Assembly: GCA_922989275.2 (NCBI GenBank)
Contig: OV277856.1
Location: 54,073,358-54,137,357 of the forward strand
From: Gari tellinella
Lineage: Eukaryota > Mollusca > Bivalvia > Cardiida > Psammobiidae
Reading direction: 5' to 3'
DNA: 64,000 nt
A program made the position numbers and the translations under genes. Under the pieces are notes generated by a model. The model was given only the letters and a program-made list of their open reading frames with translations. It made no database searches and had not been told where the DNA came from. This document shows positions 52,243-62,298 of the stretch, one piece after another (the stretch's first letter is position 1; each line of letters starts with the position of its first letter).

Positions 52243-52620
52243 AATTTAACATTGGCTATAACTTTGGAACTGCATGTGGTACATACTTTATATTTGGAAT
52301 ATGTACATGTACTCAACTCAAGAGGCTCTTGAGCTCAGTACAATTTGGGTCATGTCCGACAAATGTCAAGGTCATTCAGAGGTAAAATCGGGTGAATTAA
52401 ATATTGGCCATAACTTTGGAGCTGCATGTGATACAGACTTTATATTTGAAAAGTGTACTCAACTCAAGAAGCTCTTGCGCTTGGTACAACTTAGGTTGTG
52501 ACCAACAAAGGTCAAGGTAATTAAGAGGTCAAATATGGTTAATTTAACTTTTGCCATATTTCTAGAACTACATGTGATACAGACTTTATATTTGGAATGT
52601 GTACTCAGCTATGAGCAAGT
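52243..52620 (+). repeat. Tandem repeat, about 148-bp unit, two and a half copies
   Basis: TTGGCTATAACTTTGGAACT, TTGGCCATAACTTTGGAGCT and TTGCCATATTTCTAGAACTA start successive units near 52250, 52400 and 52550. Each is followed by GATACAGACTTTATATTTG-like and TGTACTCA sequence. Confidence 0.8.
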
Positions 52621-53163
52621 TGAAAAAGTTGAAATTGTTGATAAAATTCTATTTCCGAGATCGCTTCTACTAAAGAGCATTATGTCAAAAAGTCGGCATG
52701 GACTTTGTTGACTTTTGAAATAGTTTAAAATAATAATTCGAAAGAAAAAATCAACGTAAAAAACAGTTACAAAGTGATGCTTACTTAAAGTATGATGCAA
52801 AGTGTCGACATTGAAGACCAAATCATAACATAATACGACGACTCCTATGCATAAAGTATAAAGAAATAAAATCAGTTTTTGTCATATATTAAAGATGCAA
52901 ACCACATTTGCTTGGTTCATCTTATCATATTTTTTGCATAATGACTAAAAGAATAAAAAAGTCACAAAACAGAATGAGATATGAAGGGTGTCTGTCTTGA
53001 CTCTGATGTCTTTGAAAACAGCTGCTGCGGGTCTATGGTGTAGTTCTTGGACAGTTTGTTTTATCGATGAAGGGTACATGTATGTATAATATAGGTCCCG
53101 GGAGGTTGGGACAACATTGACTTTTAAATCACTATTTCTAATCATGCCATTGATGTTTAGGTA

Positions 53164-53413
53164 TACAATGGAGAAAACGTTATTCTTTCCCGTTTAAACG
53201 CAAACGTACGCAAACGCAAAGCATTAAAACGTAGAAAAGAACAACTTTTGGACAAGTCTGATATTTCATGTTTATCTTGGTGTCAAACAGTTTGGAGCCT
53301 GATCAGACGCCGGGTTACCCGGCGTCTGATCTGGCTCCAAACTATTTGCACTGCAAATAATAGATTTAGCGTAAACGCGTTTATTGGGAAAGAATAACAC
53401 ATTCTCCACTGTA
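53164..53413 (+). mobile_element. Foldback element family A, copy A11
   Basis: TACAATGGAGAAAACG at the left; CATTCTCCACTGTA at the right. The hairpin has AAACTATTTG in one arm. Confidence 0.88.
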
Positions 53414-53509
53414 TGTACTTGACTCATTTTCAGTTTTAATAATCTTAGTAATCATATTGAAAGAATTTACCTTGTTCGGAATTTGTTTCTATGTTAATCA
53501 ATAAGGTAT

Positions 53510-53682
53510 CATGTTTATTTTAGATCTAAATGTAGTTATTTGTCTTTTGTTGCTATGTATGTACAATATATAATTTCATGTGAAGCGCTTTCAAATGCAC
53601 AACCCCTGTGTGAAAGGAGTGCTATATAAATCTGGTTTTATGATAATAATAATAAATAAATAAAAATAATAATAATAATGCC
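53510..53682 (+). repeat. Second copy of the GCGCTATATAAAT tail repeat
   Basis: GATCTAAATGTAGTTATTTG, GTGAAGCGCTTTCAAATGC, GAAAGGAGTGCTATATAAAT and CTGG with an ATAATA run; collinear with 25780-25957. Confidence 0.65.
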
Positions 53683-53945
53683 GGTTACTAAGTTTGGAAA
53701 AACTTGTAGCCCGACCCTTTTGTACATGATATTGCTCTTTGATAAATTTAGTTGTTATATCAACTTTTATACAAATATTGGGCAATACAATTTATATTAT
53801 CTATCAGTCTTATTTGAACATAAATTCGCTTATTCATCTGGAAAAACATAATGAAACAACTGTGTAGACTCTAGCCCATCGCATTGTGTATCAGTCATCA
53901 CAATTTTCTACTGAAATGATTCTACTACTGCTTCACTATTCTTAG

Positions 53946-54375
53946 ACAGTAAAACCTCTCTATTACGACCTCTAAATAGTGTTAGTTATTTGGCATTTTA
54001 ACCCTTTACCTGATAGCCTAGTTCTAGAATTGAAAACAGGTTACTACTTAAAGCAGGTTGAAAGTAAAGCAGAATGCGCTTAAGGCGCATTCTGCTTTAC
54101 TTTCAGCCTGCTTTAAGCTATCCTGTTCTAGAAAAATTTCCCTATAATGTATATTCATGACTGATTAAATTGGAACTATTTTCTTCAGCGGAGGTATAAA
54201 TCATATTCGCTAAAAGTCGCTTCTATGGGGTAAAGGGGCAAGGTGACTGCTTAAAGCAAGGTGGCAGTGGGGAAGCTTTCTGTTTTACTGTCATCTTGAT
54301 TTAACCTGTCACCTGCCTTTTATTCAATCTATTAACCTATATGTATTCGTGGTCGTAATAGAGAAGTTTTACTGT
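53946..54375. mobile_element. Family C foldback, copy C12, split by E3
   Basis: The left end ACAGTAAAACCTCTCTATTA is followed by 50 bases of family C. The rest resumes at 54240 with GGTGACTGCTTAAAGCAAGG, GCTTTCTGTTTTACTGTCAT and GGTCGTAATAGAGAAGTTTT-ACTG. Confidence 0.8.
53998..54239. mobile_element. Family E foldback, copy E3, nested in C12
   Basis: TTAACCCTTTACCTGATAGC at the left; GTCGCTTCTATGGGGTAAAG at the right. The hairpin is GAATGCGCTTAAGGCGCATTC within AAAGTAAAGC, intact. Confidence 0.85.
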
Positions 54376-54394
54376 TTTTAGAATTATTCTGACT

Positions 54395-54950
54395 GGTTTT
54401 AATTTGAGTGGCCACCAGTTTTGAGCCTGATCAGACGCCGTGTTACACGGCGTCTGATCTGGCAAAAAACTGTTTGTATTGGAAATAAGTTTATCACATA
54501 ATTTGCGGTCTGGGAGTTGCATAAAGCGATTATATAAATATCGTAATCCACTAGTGGAATATCGTATTTTGGGCTCCGGCCTAACTTGTTCGTCCATAAG
54601 CGCTGCATGTAGCGGGTGCCAAATGACGTCATTTACTATGACGTTAACGTAAACAACGTAACGTTTGGCGGAAAATCTATATAGCGTAGGGTCTACAAAC
54701 TACGGCTTCAAATCAATTTAAAAGGTGCTTAGACTTGTAATGTGATAAATAGAATATCACATTCGTGTTCATTATTTATCATTTTTAATAAACTCGTTGA
54801 CTAAAATGAATATGACGCTCGCCAAGACTCGCGTCATATTATTTTAGTCAACTCGTTTATTAAAAATGATAAATAATGAACTTTCATACAATATCCTCTA
54901 TTTAAGCGTAAACGTGTTCATTGGGAAAAAATAACGTCGTTTCCGCTGTA
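54395..54950 (+). mobile_element. Divergent family A element split by an insertion
   Basis: 54395-54490 carries the centre (GAGCCTGATCAGACGCCGTG and complement). The other end, AAGCGTAAACGTGTTCATTG and a degraded TTTCCGCTGTA, is at 54903-54950. About 400 bases between them hold the hairpin at 54767-54881. Confidence 0.55.
54767..54881. repeat. Inverted repeat with about 50-base arms
   Basis: GTTCATTATTTATCATTTTT with AATAAACTCGTTGACTAAAA pairs with its near-perfect complement; the loop is TCGCCAAGACTC with GCGTCATAT on the stem. No link to other families seen. Confidence 0.85.
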
Positions 54951-55054
54951 ACATTGTAAATGAAGAAACAAGAGAATAATCATCGTGCAGTTTATGTACT
55001 GAATAGTCACAAAATATTAGCAAAAAAAAAACCTGTACACTTTTGGTGCCAAAT

Positions 55055-55336
55055 TAATCGTGAGGTTTTTACCCCTTCACCGCCACATTTTTGTCTGCTT
55101 CAATAGTGTCTGCACGATCACTTAAAAGTTCAATTTCAGCTGTAATATCGATACGAGTTTCAAAGTCAGTCAGTTTGTATCCTGATCAGAGACTGTGTAA
55201 TGCGGCGTCTGAACTGGGTCCAACAAGTTTACAGGAGCTTTCTGTTTTACTGTCATTTTGTTTTAAGCTGTCACCTGTCATAAACACGTAATAACTAACA
55301 TTATTTAGTGTCGTAATAGAGATGCTTTACTGTATA
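55055..55336. mobile_element. Chimera: left part of a family B element joined to the right half of a family C element
   Basis: Up to about 55228 it is B (CGTGAGGTTTTTACCCCTTC, GTCTGCTTCAATAGTGTC, CCTGATCAGAGACTG). From 55232, GGAGCTTTCTGTTTTACTGT, AAGCTGTCACCTGTCATAAA and GTAATAGAGATGCTTTACTG-TA are C. It may record a deletion between neighbouring elements. Confidence 0.6.
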
Positions 55337-55418
55337 TTCTCCACCAGTAAAACATTATACATGCATGTCGCTAGTATTACACAGTGTGTCGAAATTCCCG
55401 GGCTACATTGCTTGGGAG

Positions 55419-55671
55419 TACAGTGGAGAATACGTTACTCTTTCCCATTTAAACGCAAGCGAAACGCATACGCAAAACACTAAAATGTAGAAAATGAGAA
55501 CTTTTTGGCAATTCTGACTGTTCATTTTTATCTGAGTGACAACAGCTTAGAGCCTGATCAGACGCCGGGTTATCCGGCGTCTGATTATAGGCTCTTAACT
55601 GTTTGCATCGGAAATGAAAGTTTTAGGGTCAACGCGTTTATTGGTAAAGAATAACGTTTTTGTCCACTGTA
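55419..55671 (+). mobile_element. Foldback element family A, copy A12, older subtype
   Basis: TACAGTGGAGAATACGTTAC and TTGTCCACTGTA at the ends. The arms read CATTTAAACGCAAGCGAAAC and AGGGTCAACGCG, and the loop GGGTTATCCGGC. Adjacent to D2. Confidence 0.8.
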
Positions 55672-55673
55672 TG

Positions 55674-56240
55674 TACACTCAGTGCAAAAAGAAACGCACA
55701 TCGTGCTCACGCGCAGATTAAGAATCTTTTTTGAAGAAAAATTAGAATACCAATACCATATCTCAAGATTGATTTAATTTTGTAACAAGTTCAGAAACAA
55801 AAAGCTCAAAATCAGTGTGCTGCTTTTTAACCCTTTCACTCTAAATGATGCCAAAAGCGCATTTGCAAACAGTTTGAATCCTGATCAGACGCCGCGTAAC
55901 GCGGCGTCTGATCAGGATCCAAACTGTTTGTCACTTGTATCGATATGTTTTTATTCATACTACATTGGATCTTACTTTGAAACAATCTTACAAATAACAA
56001 ATTTGAAGCAGACGAAAATGAAACGGTGAAGGGGTAAAAATCTCACGATTATTTGGCAGCGAAAGAGAACTACAGCCTGTTTTAAACATCGCACCGATTT
56101 GTGCAGGTTGTGTTTTTCAATATTGATACCCCAAGACAGAACTACTGAGACCTTAACGAAAAGATTAATTCACAAAAACGTTCCTTCTAAATACAAATAG
56201 TGTAATGAAAAATGTGCGTTTCTTTTTGTACTGGGTGTAA
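55674..56240. mobile_element. Element family D, copy D2, carrying a nested family B element
   Basis: TACACTCAGTGCAAAAAGAA at the left and TTTCTTTTTGTACTGGGTGT at the right. It is the reverse complement of D1, including GAGATATGGTATTAG-type sequence and the internal B8. It lies between two family A elements. Confidence 0.72.
55827..56068. mobile_element. Family B foldback, copy B8, inside D2
   Basis: TTAACCCTTTCACTCTAAAT at the left; TTGGCAGCGAAAGAGAAC at the right. The hairpin AAACAGTTTGAATCCTGATC, AGACGCCGCGTAACGCGGCG and complement has one mismatch. Confidence 0.88.
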
Positions 56241-56241
56241 G

Positions 56242-56472
56242 TACAGTAAAGAAGACGTTATGGTTTCCCGCAAATTGGAGAAAAGGGCAGCTTGTTGACA
56301 ATTCTCACTACATGTATTTATTATATTCTGAGTGGCAAACAGTTTGGAGCCTGATCAGACGCCGGGTTACTCGGCATCATATCTGGCTACAAACTGTTTG
56401 CATTTGAAATTATAGGTTTTTTTATATTCTAAACGAGTTTAACAGGAAAGAAAAACGTCTTCACTACTTTAC
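56242..56472 (+). mobile_element. Foldback element family A, copy A13, diverged
   Basis: TACAGTAAAGAAGACGTTAT at the left; CGTCTTCACTACTTTA at the right. The hairpin is AAACAGTTTGGAGCCTGATC with a damaged right arm (GGCATCATATCTGGCTAC). Confidence 0.7.
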
Positions 56473-56550
56473 AAAGACTCCTAATTCACGAGTTTCACGT
56501 GCGTTTACCTGATAATATAACGGCTAGAATTCTGCCTACATGACTACATG

Positions 56551-56802
56551 TACAGTGGAGAATCTGCTATTCTTTCCCAATAAACGCGTTTACGCTAAAA
56601 CTATTATTTGCAGTGCAAACAGTTTGTAGCCAGATCAGACGCCGGGTAACCCGGCGTCTGATCAGGCTCCAAACTGTTTGCCACCAAGATAAACAAGAAT
56701 TATCAGAATTGTCCAAAAGTTGTTCTTTTCTACGTTTTAGTGCTTTGCGTTTGCGTACGTTTGCGTTTGAACGGGAAAGAATAACAGGTTCTCCCCATTG
56801 TA
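56551..56802 (-). mobile_element. Foldback element family A, copy A14
   Basis: TACAGTGGAGAATCTGCTAT at the left, CTCCCCATTGTA at the right; otherwise near consensus. Confidence 0.88.
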
Positions 56803-56895
56803 TAGCATTTACACCGCATTTAGCTGTGGGCACAAATGGAGATTCGTGTTCAGCTCGCCTGTTCAAAGAACACCGGCATAAGCGTGGACATGTTG

Positions 56896-57050
56896 TTCGT
56901 GAGATTTCAACCCCCTACAACTTTTCAGTGTCGCTTGCTTCAGTATTATTGTCTGCAATATCGTTTCAAATTAAAAAAAAAGACAGTATGACTAAAGAAA
57001 TTTTACGAGTGTCAAACAGTTAATTCCTGATCAGACGCCGCGTTACGGCG
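56896..57050. mobile_element. Partial family B foldback, copy B9
   Basis: CGTGAGATTTCAACCCCCTA, then GCTTCAGTATTATTGTCTGC and GTGTCAAACAGTTAATTCC with CTGATCAGACGCCGCGTTAC. It stops at the loop; the right half is missing. Confidence 0.65.
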
Positions 57051-57130
57051 TTGGAAACGGGGCAGAAGTTTTTGTCCGGTTTAGAGAGCCTTCCGGTATT
57101 TAGAGGTTCCGGTTTTAATGGGTTACACTA

Positions 57131-57377
57131 TACTGTGGAGAAAACGTTACTCTTTCCCGTTTAAACGCAAACGAAACGAATTAACCTAAAAGGCAGAAAA
57201 ATACAACTTTTTGACAAATCTGACTTTTCCTTTTTATCTGAGTGGCAAACAGTTTAGAGCCTGGCCAGACGCCGGGTTACCAGGCGTCTGATCGGACTCA
57301 AAACTGTTTGCATATAGCAAATAATAGTTTTAGCGTAAACGCGTTTATTGGGAAAGAAAAACGTTTTCTCCACTGTA
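57131..57377 (+). mobile_element. Foldback element family A, copy A15, older subtype
   Basis: TACTGTGGAGAAAACGTTAC at the left; CGTTTTCTCCACTGTA at the right. The hairpin has CCTGGCCAGACGCCGGGTTA. It resembles A12 in its arms. Confidence 0.85.
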
Positions 57378-57456
57378 TATAGATATAAATTTATATGGAA
57401 TTGAAAGGATCTGACAACTGTCGGTTCTGTTCATGTTTCAATTTATATAGAATTAT

Positions 57457-58390
57457 TTAAGGGTGTATCAATGTCATGAATTTAAGATATTTTCAAAGTA
57501 TATGAAAACACTTTATGATGGTTTTGTATTGAAGAGCTATTTAAGATGAATGAAAAAATAGAAAAAGTGTACATTTTGGTGAACAACATTTGGCTCCATG
57601 GCCATGTAAAATTTACCCCATCCACTTTCTCTTATTTTGTCCTTTTCATATAGCCCGCTTCAATAAAATCCATTTTAAATGAAAACAAATATGATAATTT
57701 TGTTTTGTGTTATTTATTTCCTATCTATGGTAGTAAACTAATTTAAGAAAAAACAGACACCAAATGTGAAATTTATAAACCTCTAAATATCATCGATATG
57801 GTACTTTTTTGTAAATTTTGTAAGGGGCTATAACTATTTTTACTTTAATAACTCAAACTTTTCAACACTGACCTTTCAATTTCTTTTCATATTTTGAACT
57901 GCCTTAGCATTGGCTTTCGTTTGGTAGAATATAAGAAAAAGTTTAATACTAGAACTATTTCATTTTCAAACTTTTTTACTTTTTTTCATAAAATAAAATA
58001 TCTAATAAAATCATGCCCTATAAAAAGCATATTTTTGATATTCGAGGATCCATATTGTTCAAACCTAGTGCCTGCTTTGTCTAAATTTGGTTTCTATATG
58101 TGAAAATACCACCATAGACATGAAATAAATAACGAAAACCCAAATTACCATGTTTGTTTCGTTTTGAAATAGATTTTACTGGAGCTTGTACTCTAAATGG
58201 GTAAAATTTGAGAGAAAAAGTCCAAATTTTACATACCTTTTTCAAATCGCTGTAGCTCAAAAACAAGAACACCACCATATATTGTTAACCCATTTTTTCA
58301 TTCATCATAAAAAGCTCTTCCAAAAAAACAATGATAGAAAAAAAGTTTGATACTTTGAAAAAATAGCTTATGGGTTGGATACACCCTTAA
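57457..58390. mobile_element. TTAA-flanked element with short terminal repeats
   Basis: TTAAGGGTGTATCAA at the left and TTGGATACACCCTTAA at the right give about 12 bp of inverted repeat inside TTAA. The body is AT-rich, without transposase. The mirror segment at 10360-10385 has a single TTAA at the matching place with no insertion, which supports these borders. piggyBac and Kolobok superfamilies make TTAA duplications. Confidence 0.7.
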
Positions 58391-58492
58391 ATAAATAGAT
58401 TCATCCTTTGATTTAAAATCGTTAACCCAAACATTATTACATGTACACTATCTAAACGCGTTTCGCCTTTCGGTTCCTCAGTAGTCAATGAA
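58386..58492. repeat. Segment duplicated in inverse orientation at 10275-10376
   Basis: GATTTAAAATCGTTAACCCA, ACACTATCTAAACGCGTTTC and CGGTTCCTCAGTAGTCAATG align with the complement of the left copy. Confidence 0.75.
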
Positions 58493-58619
58493 ACGGATCG
58501 TAAAGGATATAACGTCATAGATTTATTTATATTTTTTTTCAACTTTATCGTGTTTTGAACAAGGTTGTTTACCCAAAAATTGCTAGATTAAGACTTATTG
58601 CCATTCATTTAATAAGCTT

Positions 58620-58740
58620 TGTCTGACCTGGCCGATTTAATTTTTAGAGCAGAATGGTATAATATTTAATAGGTAAACAAGGCAATATCGGATATATATG
58701 TGCACAGTTTGGTACTTGAGGTAAGCTTGATCCTGGTACG
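58620..58740 (+). repeat. Direct repeat of the intron segment 62433-62550
   Basis: TCTGACCTGGCCGATTTAAT, TTAATAGGTAAACAAGGCAA, TATCGGAT and CTTGATCCTGGTAC align with 62436-62550 (AAATAGGTAAGCAAGGTGAC, ATCGGATCAATATAG). The copy lies upstream of the right gene, which suggests a further local duplication. Confidence 0.55.
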
Positions 58741-59059
58741 TTAGTATTTAAGAAATAATAAATTCATACCAGTCTTCTATCGTGCAATAGAACACGAGTA
58801 CATGTAGGAGTTGAGATGCATAGTATAGCTACTACAATAAACCACGAGGCCGAAGGCACTACAATTGATTATTTCGATCCAAACACTTGAACTTAACCAC
58901 AATTTGTACCGAGGCAACGGCGCTTCATTTCTTTGCGTACGCATTTCTAAGCCATATTACGCCAGTTTAAGCCGTTACAGTGCATGCATGTTTTATAGAG
59001 AATTTAAACACAAATACTCTCCTGCTTTGTTACTATAGGAATGTTTGCGATGTTAGAAT

Positions 59060-59138
59060 TCCAAATAAACGCTAAAATTATTATTTCTATTGCAAACAAA
59101 TTGGAACCAGATCAGACGCAGGGAAACCTAGCGTCCTA
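59060..59138 (-). mobile_element. Truncated family A element before A16
   Basis: AAATAAACGCTAAAATTATT and CAAACAAATTGGAACCAGAT with CAGACGCAGGGAAACC. Only the left arm and part of the hairpin are present. Confidence 0.6.
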
Positions 59139-59392
59139 TACTAGTGGAGAATGTGTTATTCTTTCCCAATAAACGCGTTTACGCTAAATTTATTATTGCC
59201 CTTGCAAACAGTTTGGAGCCAGATCAGACGCCGGGTAACCCGGCGTCTGATCAGGCTCCAAATTGTTTGCCACCAAGATTAACAAGAATTATCAGAATTG
59301 TCCAAAAGTTGTTCTTTTCTACGTCTTAGTGCTTTGCGTTTGGGTACGTTTGCGTTTTTAAAACGGGAAAGAATAACAGATTCTCCATTCTA
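59139..59392 (-). mobile_element. Foldback element family A, copy A16
   Basis: TACTAGTGGAGAATGTGTTA at the left; TTCTCCATTCTA at the right. The arms are complete. Confidence 0.85.
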
Positions 59393-59557
59393 TACAGTGG
59401 ATAACATAATTATTATTCTTTCCCTGTTGAGCAATTCTGACTATTTCTTTTAATCTGTTAACCGGCGTCTGATCTGGTTCCGAACTGTTTGCATTGGAAA
59501 TAATAGTTTTTGCGTAAACACGTTTATTTGGAAAAGAAAATTATGTTTTACACTGTA
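59393..59557 (+). mobile_element. Deleted family A element abutting A16
   Basis: TACAGTGGATAACATAATTA at the left; GTTTTACACTGTA at the right. The left arm of the hairpin is gone, leaving CCGGCGTCTGATCTGGTTCC. Confidence 0.7.
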
Positions 59558-59897
59558 AAAGGGACATAGGCAAAAAGTGTAGACTCTAATCAGAAGCCGC
59601 TTTATGTGGAACAAAATTATAATATTAATTTGAAGTGTTGACTGTTGTAGTCACTGTTACAGAATGGGCGGCCATTTTACTATTTCTATGGACACACATT
59701 TTGCAAAATATCAAAGGAATAAAAAGGCTTCATATGACAGTAGATAAAAGAAAACTTGTTGAACTCAAACTTGACCTTCATGTCGGTTTTACTCAGGTGA
59801 GCTTAGTAGGACTACATCTGACACTTGCAAATCGTGCAAGCACAATATAATCACAGTTTATACAGTGGATACTGTATTCAACAACCATTACATAGAA

Positions 59898-59905
59898 TAT
59901 AAAAA
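59898..59905 (+). promoter_or_regulatory. TATA box of the right secreted-protein gene
   Basis: TATAAAAA about 240 bases upstream of the exon 1 donor at 60140. The counterpart on the minus strand near 3341-3356 is at an equivalent place. A start near 59925-59935 is expected from usual TATA spacing. Confidence 0.5.
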
Positions 59906-59929
59906 CACAGCTTTAAAGACATGCGGCTA

Positions 59930-60139
59930 CTTAATGAATTACGAAACAAGTGCAAACGACTCACGTGAGAAATGTCTGTATTACTTCCATCATGTATTAA
60001 GCAGTCACCTTGTCTTAGGAATACCAACATTCCGTCATTTAAAGGATCCTTCATGCAGGTTCGACTGTTTCTGTAGAGAACTATTTATTTCACTCTGCAC
60101 TGTATTGTATTGTCAGTTGACGAGCGAAGTCTTCCCGAG
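59930..60139 (+). other. Exon 1 (probably 5' UTR) of the right secreted-protein gene
   Basis: Ends CCCGAG and is followed by a consensus GTAAGT donor at 60140-60145. Its sequence is about 95 percent identical by eye to the minus strand of 3099-3325. A 92-codon open frame crosses it but is out of frame with the signal peptide of exon 2, so the exon is more likely leader than coding. The 2.16-kb intron that follows holds a LINE fragment and foldback elements A17, A18 and B10. Confidence 0.6.
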
Positions 60140-60234
60140 GTAAGTCGTGATTTTAACTCTGTGTTGGAATTTCAGAAAGATTCGTTACTAATCGTTACCA
60201 TAATACTAGTTTCGTCACAGGCATGCTTAATACA

Positions 60235-60495
60235 TAACATTGGCAAAACCTACAAGTAAGAACTAGAGCACGATTAATTATGTTTTACAAAATAATACAT
60301 CGCAGCGTTGCTATTTATCCTGACAACCTACACACGAACTAGGCACAGCAGTATATTTTGTTTTAGACATGTTGGTGCATCAAAAATTCCTATAAATATT
60401 CAGGTTAAATATTCGTTTTATCCCAGAACCATCACTCAGTGGAACTTGCTACCCGCTGTTGCCCACACAGCAGTCACAGTCAGGGGAATGCTAAA
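60235..60495 (+). pseudogene. LINE reverse-transcriptase C-terminal fragment
   Basis: Two frames give RTRARLIMFYKIIHRSVAIY and, after a shift near 60335, TRTRHSSIFCFRHVG, then YSFYPRTITQWNLLPAVAH. The order RARL-YKI-N..V, then RTRHS, then YSFFPRTI.-WN-LP is the recognisable tail of many LINE ORF2 proteins. The fragment ends where A17 starts. Confidence 0.6.
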
Positions 60496-60739
60496 GTGGA
60501 GAAGACGTTTTCTTTCCCAATAAACGCGTTTACGCTAAAACTTATTTCAATTACAAACAGTTTAGAGCCAGATCAGACGCCGGGTCACCCGGCGTCTGAT
60601 CAGGCTCCAAACTGTTCACCACCAAGATAAAAATGAATTATCAGAATTGTCCAAAAGTTGTACTTTTCTACGTTTTAGTGCTTTGCGTTTGCGTTTCGTT
60701 TGCGTTATAACGGGAAAGAATAACAGATTCTCCACTGTA
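60492..60739 (-). mobile_element. Foldback element family A, copy A17
   Basis: TAAAGTGGAGAAGACGTTTT at the left; GATTCTCCACTGTA at the right. The hairpin has GGGTCACCCG at its tip. Confidence 0.88.
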
Positions 60740-61031
60740 CAGCAAGATGAGAGTATAAACCATGAAGGAGCTTTCTCATTTTCTTTTACCTTTAATTGAC
60801 ATTCGTTTTATTTATGGTAATTTTTTACTGCATATCTAATTTGGTTCGCGTCCACAATAGGCGTGTATAGATTTCTGCATAAAATATAGCTCTGTAACAT
60901 GCACGTAAGAAATATTATAAACAACGCAATATATATATATACGTGGCAGTATAATGTAGAATAATGTAATGCAGAATAGTCTGGTTTACAGTAAACCCTC
61001 TACTAATGCTAAAATGTGTTTAACCCTATGT

Positions 61032-61512
61032 TACAGTGAAGACGTTATTCTTTCCCGTTTAAACGCAAAAGGGAAGGTAACCGTTCTAAATATGTAGAAA
61101 AGGACCCCTCTTTGACAAATCTACTAATGTTGATTTGAGTGGCAAACAATTTAGTCTGTATCATTGAATGTGTTCGTTTAGTATGTCAAATCCATTTGTA
61201 CATGTATAAAAGTTATTTACACTTCTTGAATAAATAATATACCTTTCGACTATACCGTAGTCAATATATACGACCCTGTGTTCGTCGTTTCCACGAAACG
61301 GAAACTTACGAACAAGGCCGAAGATAGCCGATAGTCGCAGTGAGATTCTTGAGAAAAATATCAGATGTCGAAACTGTCGAATGTAAATAATATCAAGTAG
61401 TGTAAAAATAACTCTATACAAATTAAAGCCTGGTCAGACACCGGCTTAACTGGTGTCTGCAAACTGTTTGCAATAAGAATTAATATTGGGAAAGAACGTT
61501 TCATCCACTGTA
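61032..61512 (+). mobile_element. Foldback element family A, copy A18, split by an insertion
   Basis: Left part 61032-61156: TACAGTGAAGACGTTATTC, TTTAAACGCAAAAGGG, GTGGCAAACAATTTAG. Right part from 61427: GCCTGGTCAGACACCGGC, GTGTCTGCAAACTGTTTG, ending TTTCATCCACTGTA. About 270 bases (61157-61426) lie between. Confidence 0.65.
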
Positions 61513-61933
61513 TTGGTCGTAATGGAAATACAATAGGTAACGGGTCAACTCTACAAACTGTCCCCTTTCGCTATGTGGAGTGTTGTCTGGAACCAAACTG
61601 TTCCATCTAATTCAATCCTGCTCAGCACTCTTTAAAGACTTTTCCTCAGTCCACTGAGGGACTCCTCCATAATTGTCTGATAGGTGTGAAGAAAACTGTC
61701 AAAGCATGTGCAGCACAAGCTATTCAAATCTCGGTATACTGGGTGAGGCTCAGATTATACTCACTCTAGTGATTTTAATGGTTATTTCTAACCAAACTAT
61801 CAAATATAAAGGTCGGGTCTCACACGAGAAGCTTCAATGGTTCTTTGCTACCGAAATGTCCATAAGATCCATGATTTTTGCAAGGAAATTGTCTGGCAAG
61901 GTGTTATGACCGAAAGGTCGTCAGGACATGTCT

Positions 61934-62178
61934 TTAACCCTTTCATGATCAAATTATTCTGGAGATATTAACCACTTCACCTCTTTATCGACTGTTTCAT
62001 TAATCTTGTCTGCAAGACACATTTTAAATGTAGACTGAATGTTGTATGACTTAATAAACATCGATAAGAGTGTCAAACAGTTAGGGTCCTGATCAGACGC
62101 CGCGTAACGCGGCGTCTGATCAAGGACCAAACTGTTTGCAAACGCGATTTAAAGCGTCATTGAGAGTGAAGCGGTAAA
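61934..62178. mobile_element. Family B foldback, copy B10
   Basis: TTAACCCTTTCATGATCAAA at the left; GAGAGTGAAGCGGTAAA at the right. The hairpin is AAACAGTTAGGGTCCTGATC, AGACGCCGCGTAACGCGGCG and a slightly shifted complement. It lies in the intron 120 bases before the signal-peptide exon. Confidence 0.85.
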
Positions 62179-62298
62179 CTTGAGTCTTTGAGCAGCATCG
62201 CTCGACGCTTTACCCGTCGTAATATTGTTTGCTTGAAACTTCATAATTAAAACTAGATAAAGATAAGTTTTAAAGATCTTGTCAATTTCTTTTCACAG

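Noticed and set aside
59865..60143. 92-codon open frame as the protein of the right gene
   Set aside because: It is out of frame with the conserved signal-peptide exon and is not preserved in the mirror copy, although the DNA is nearly identical.
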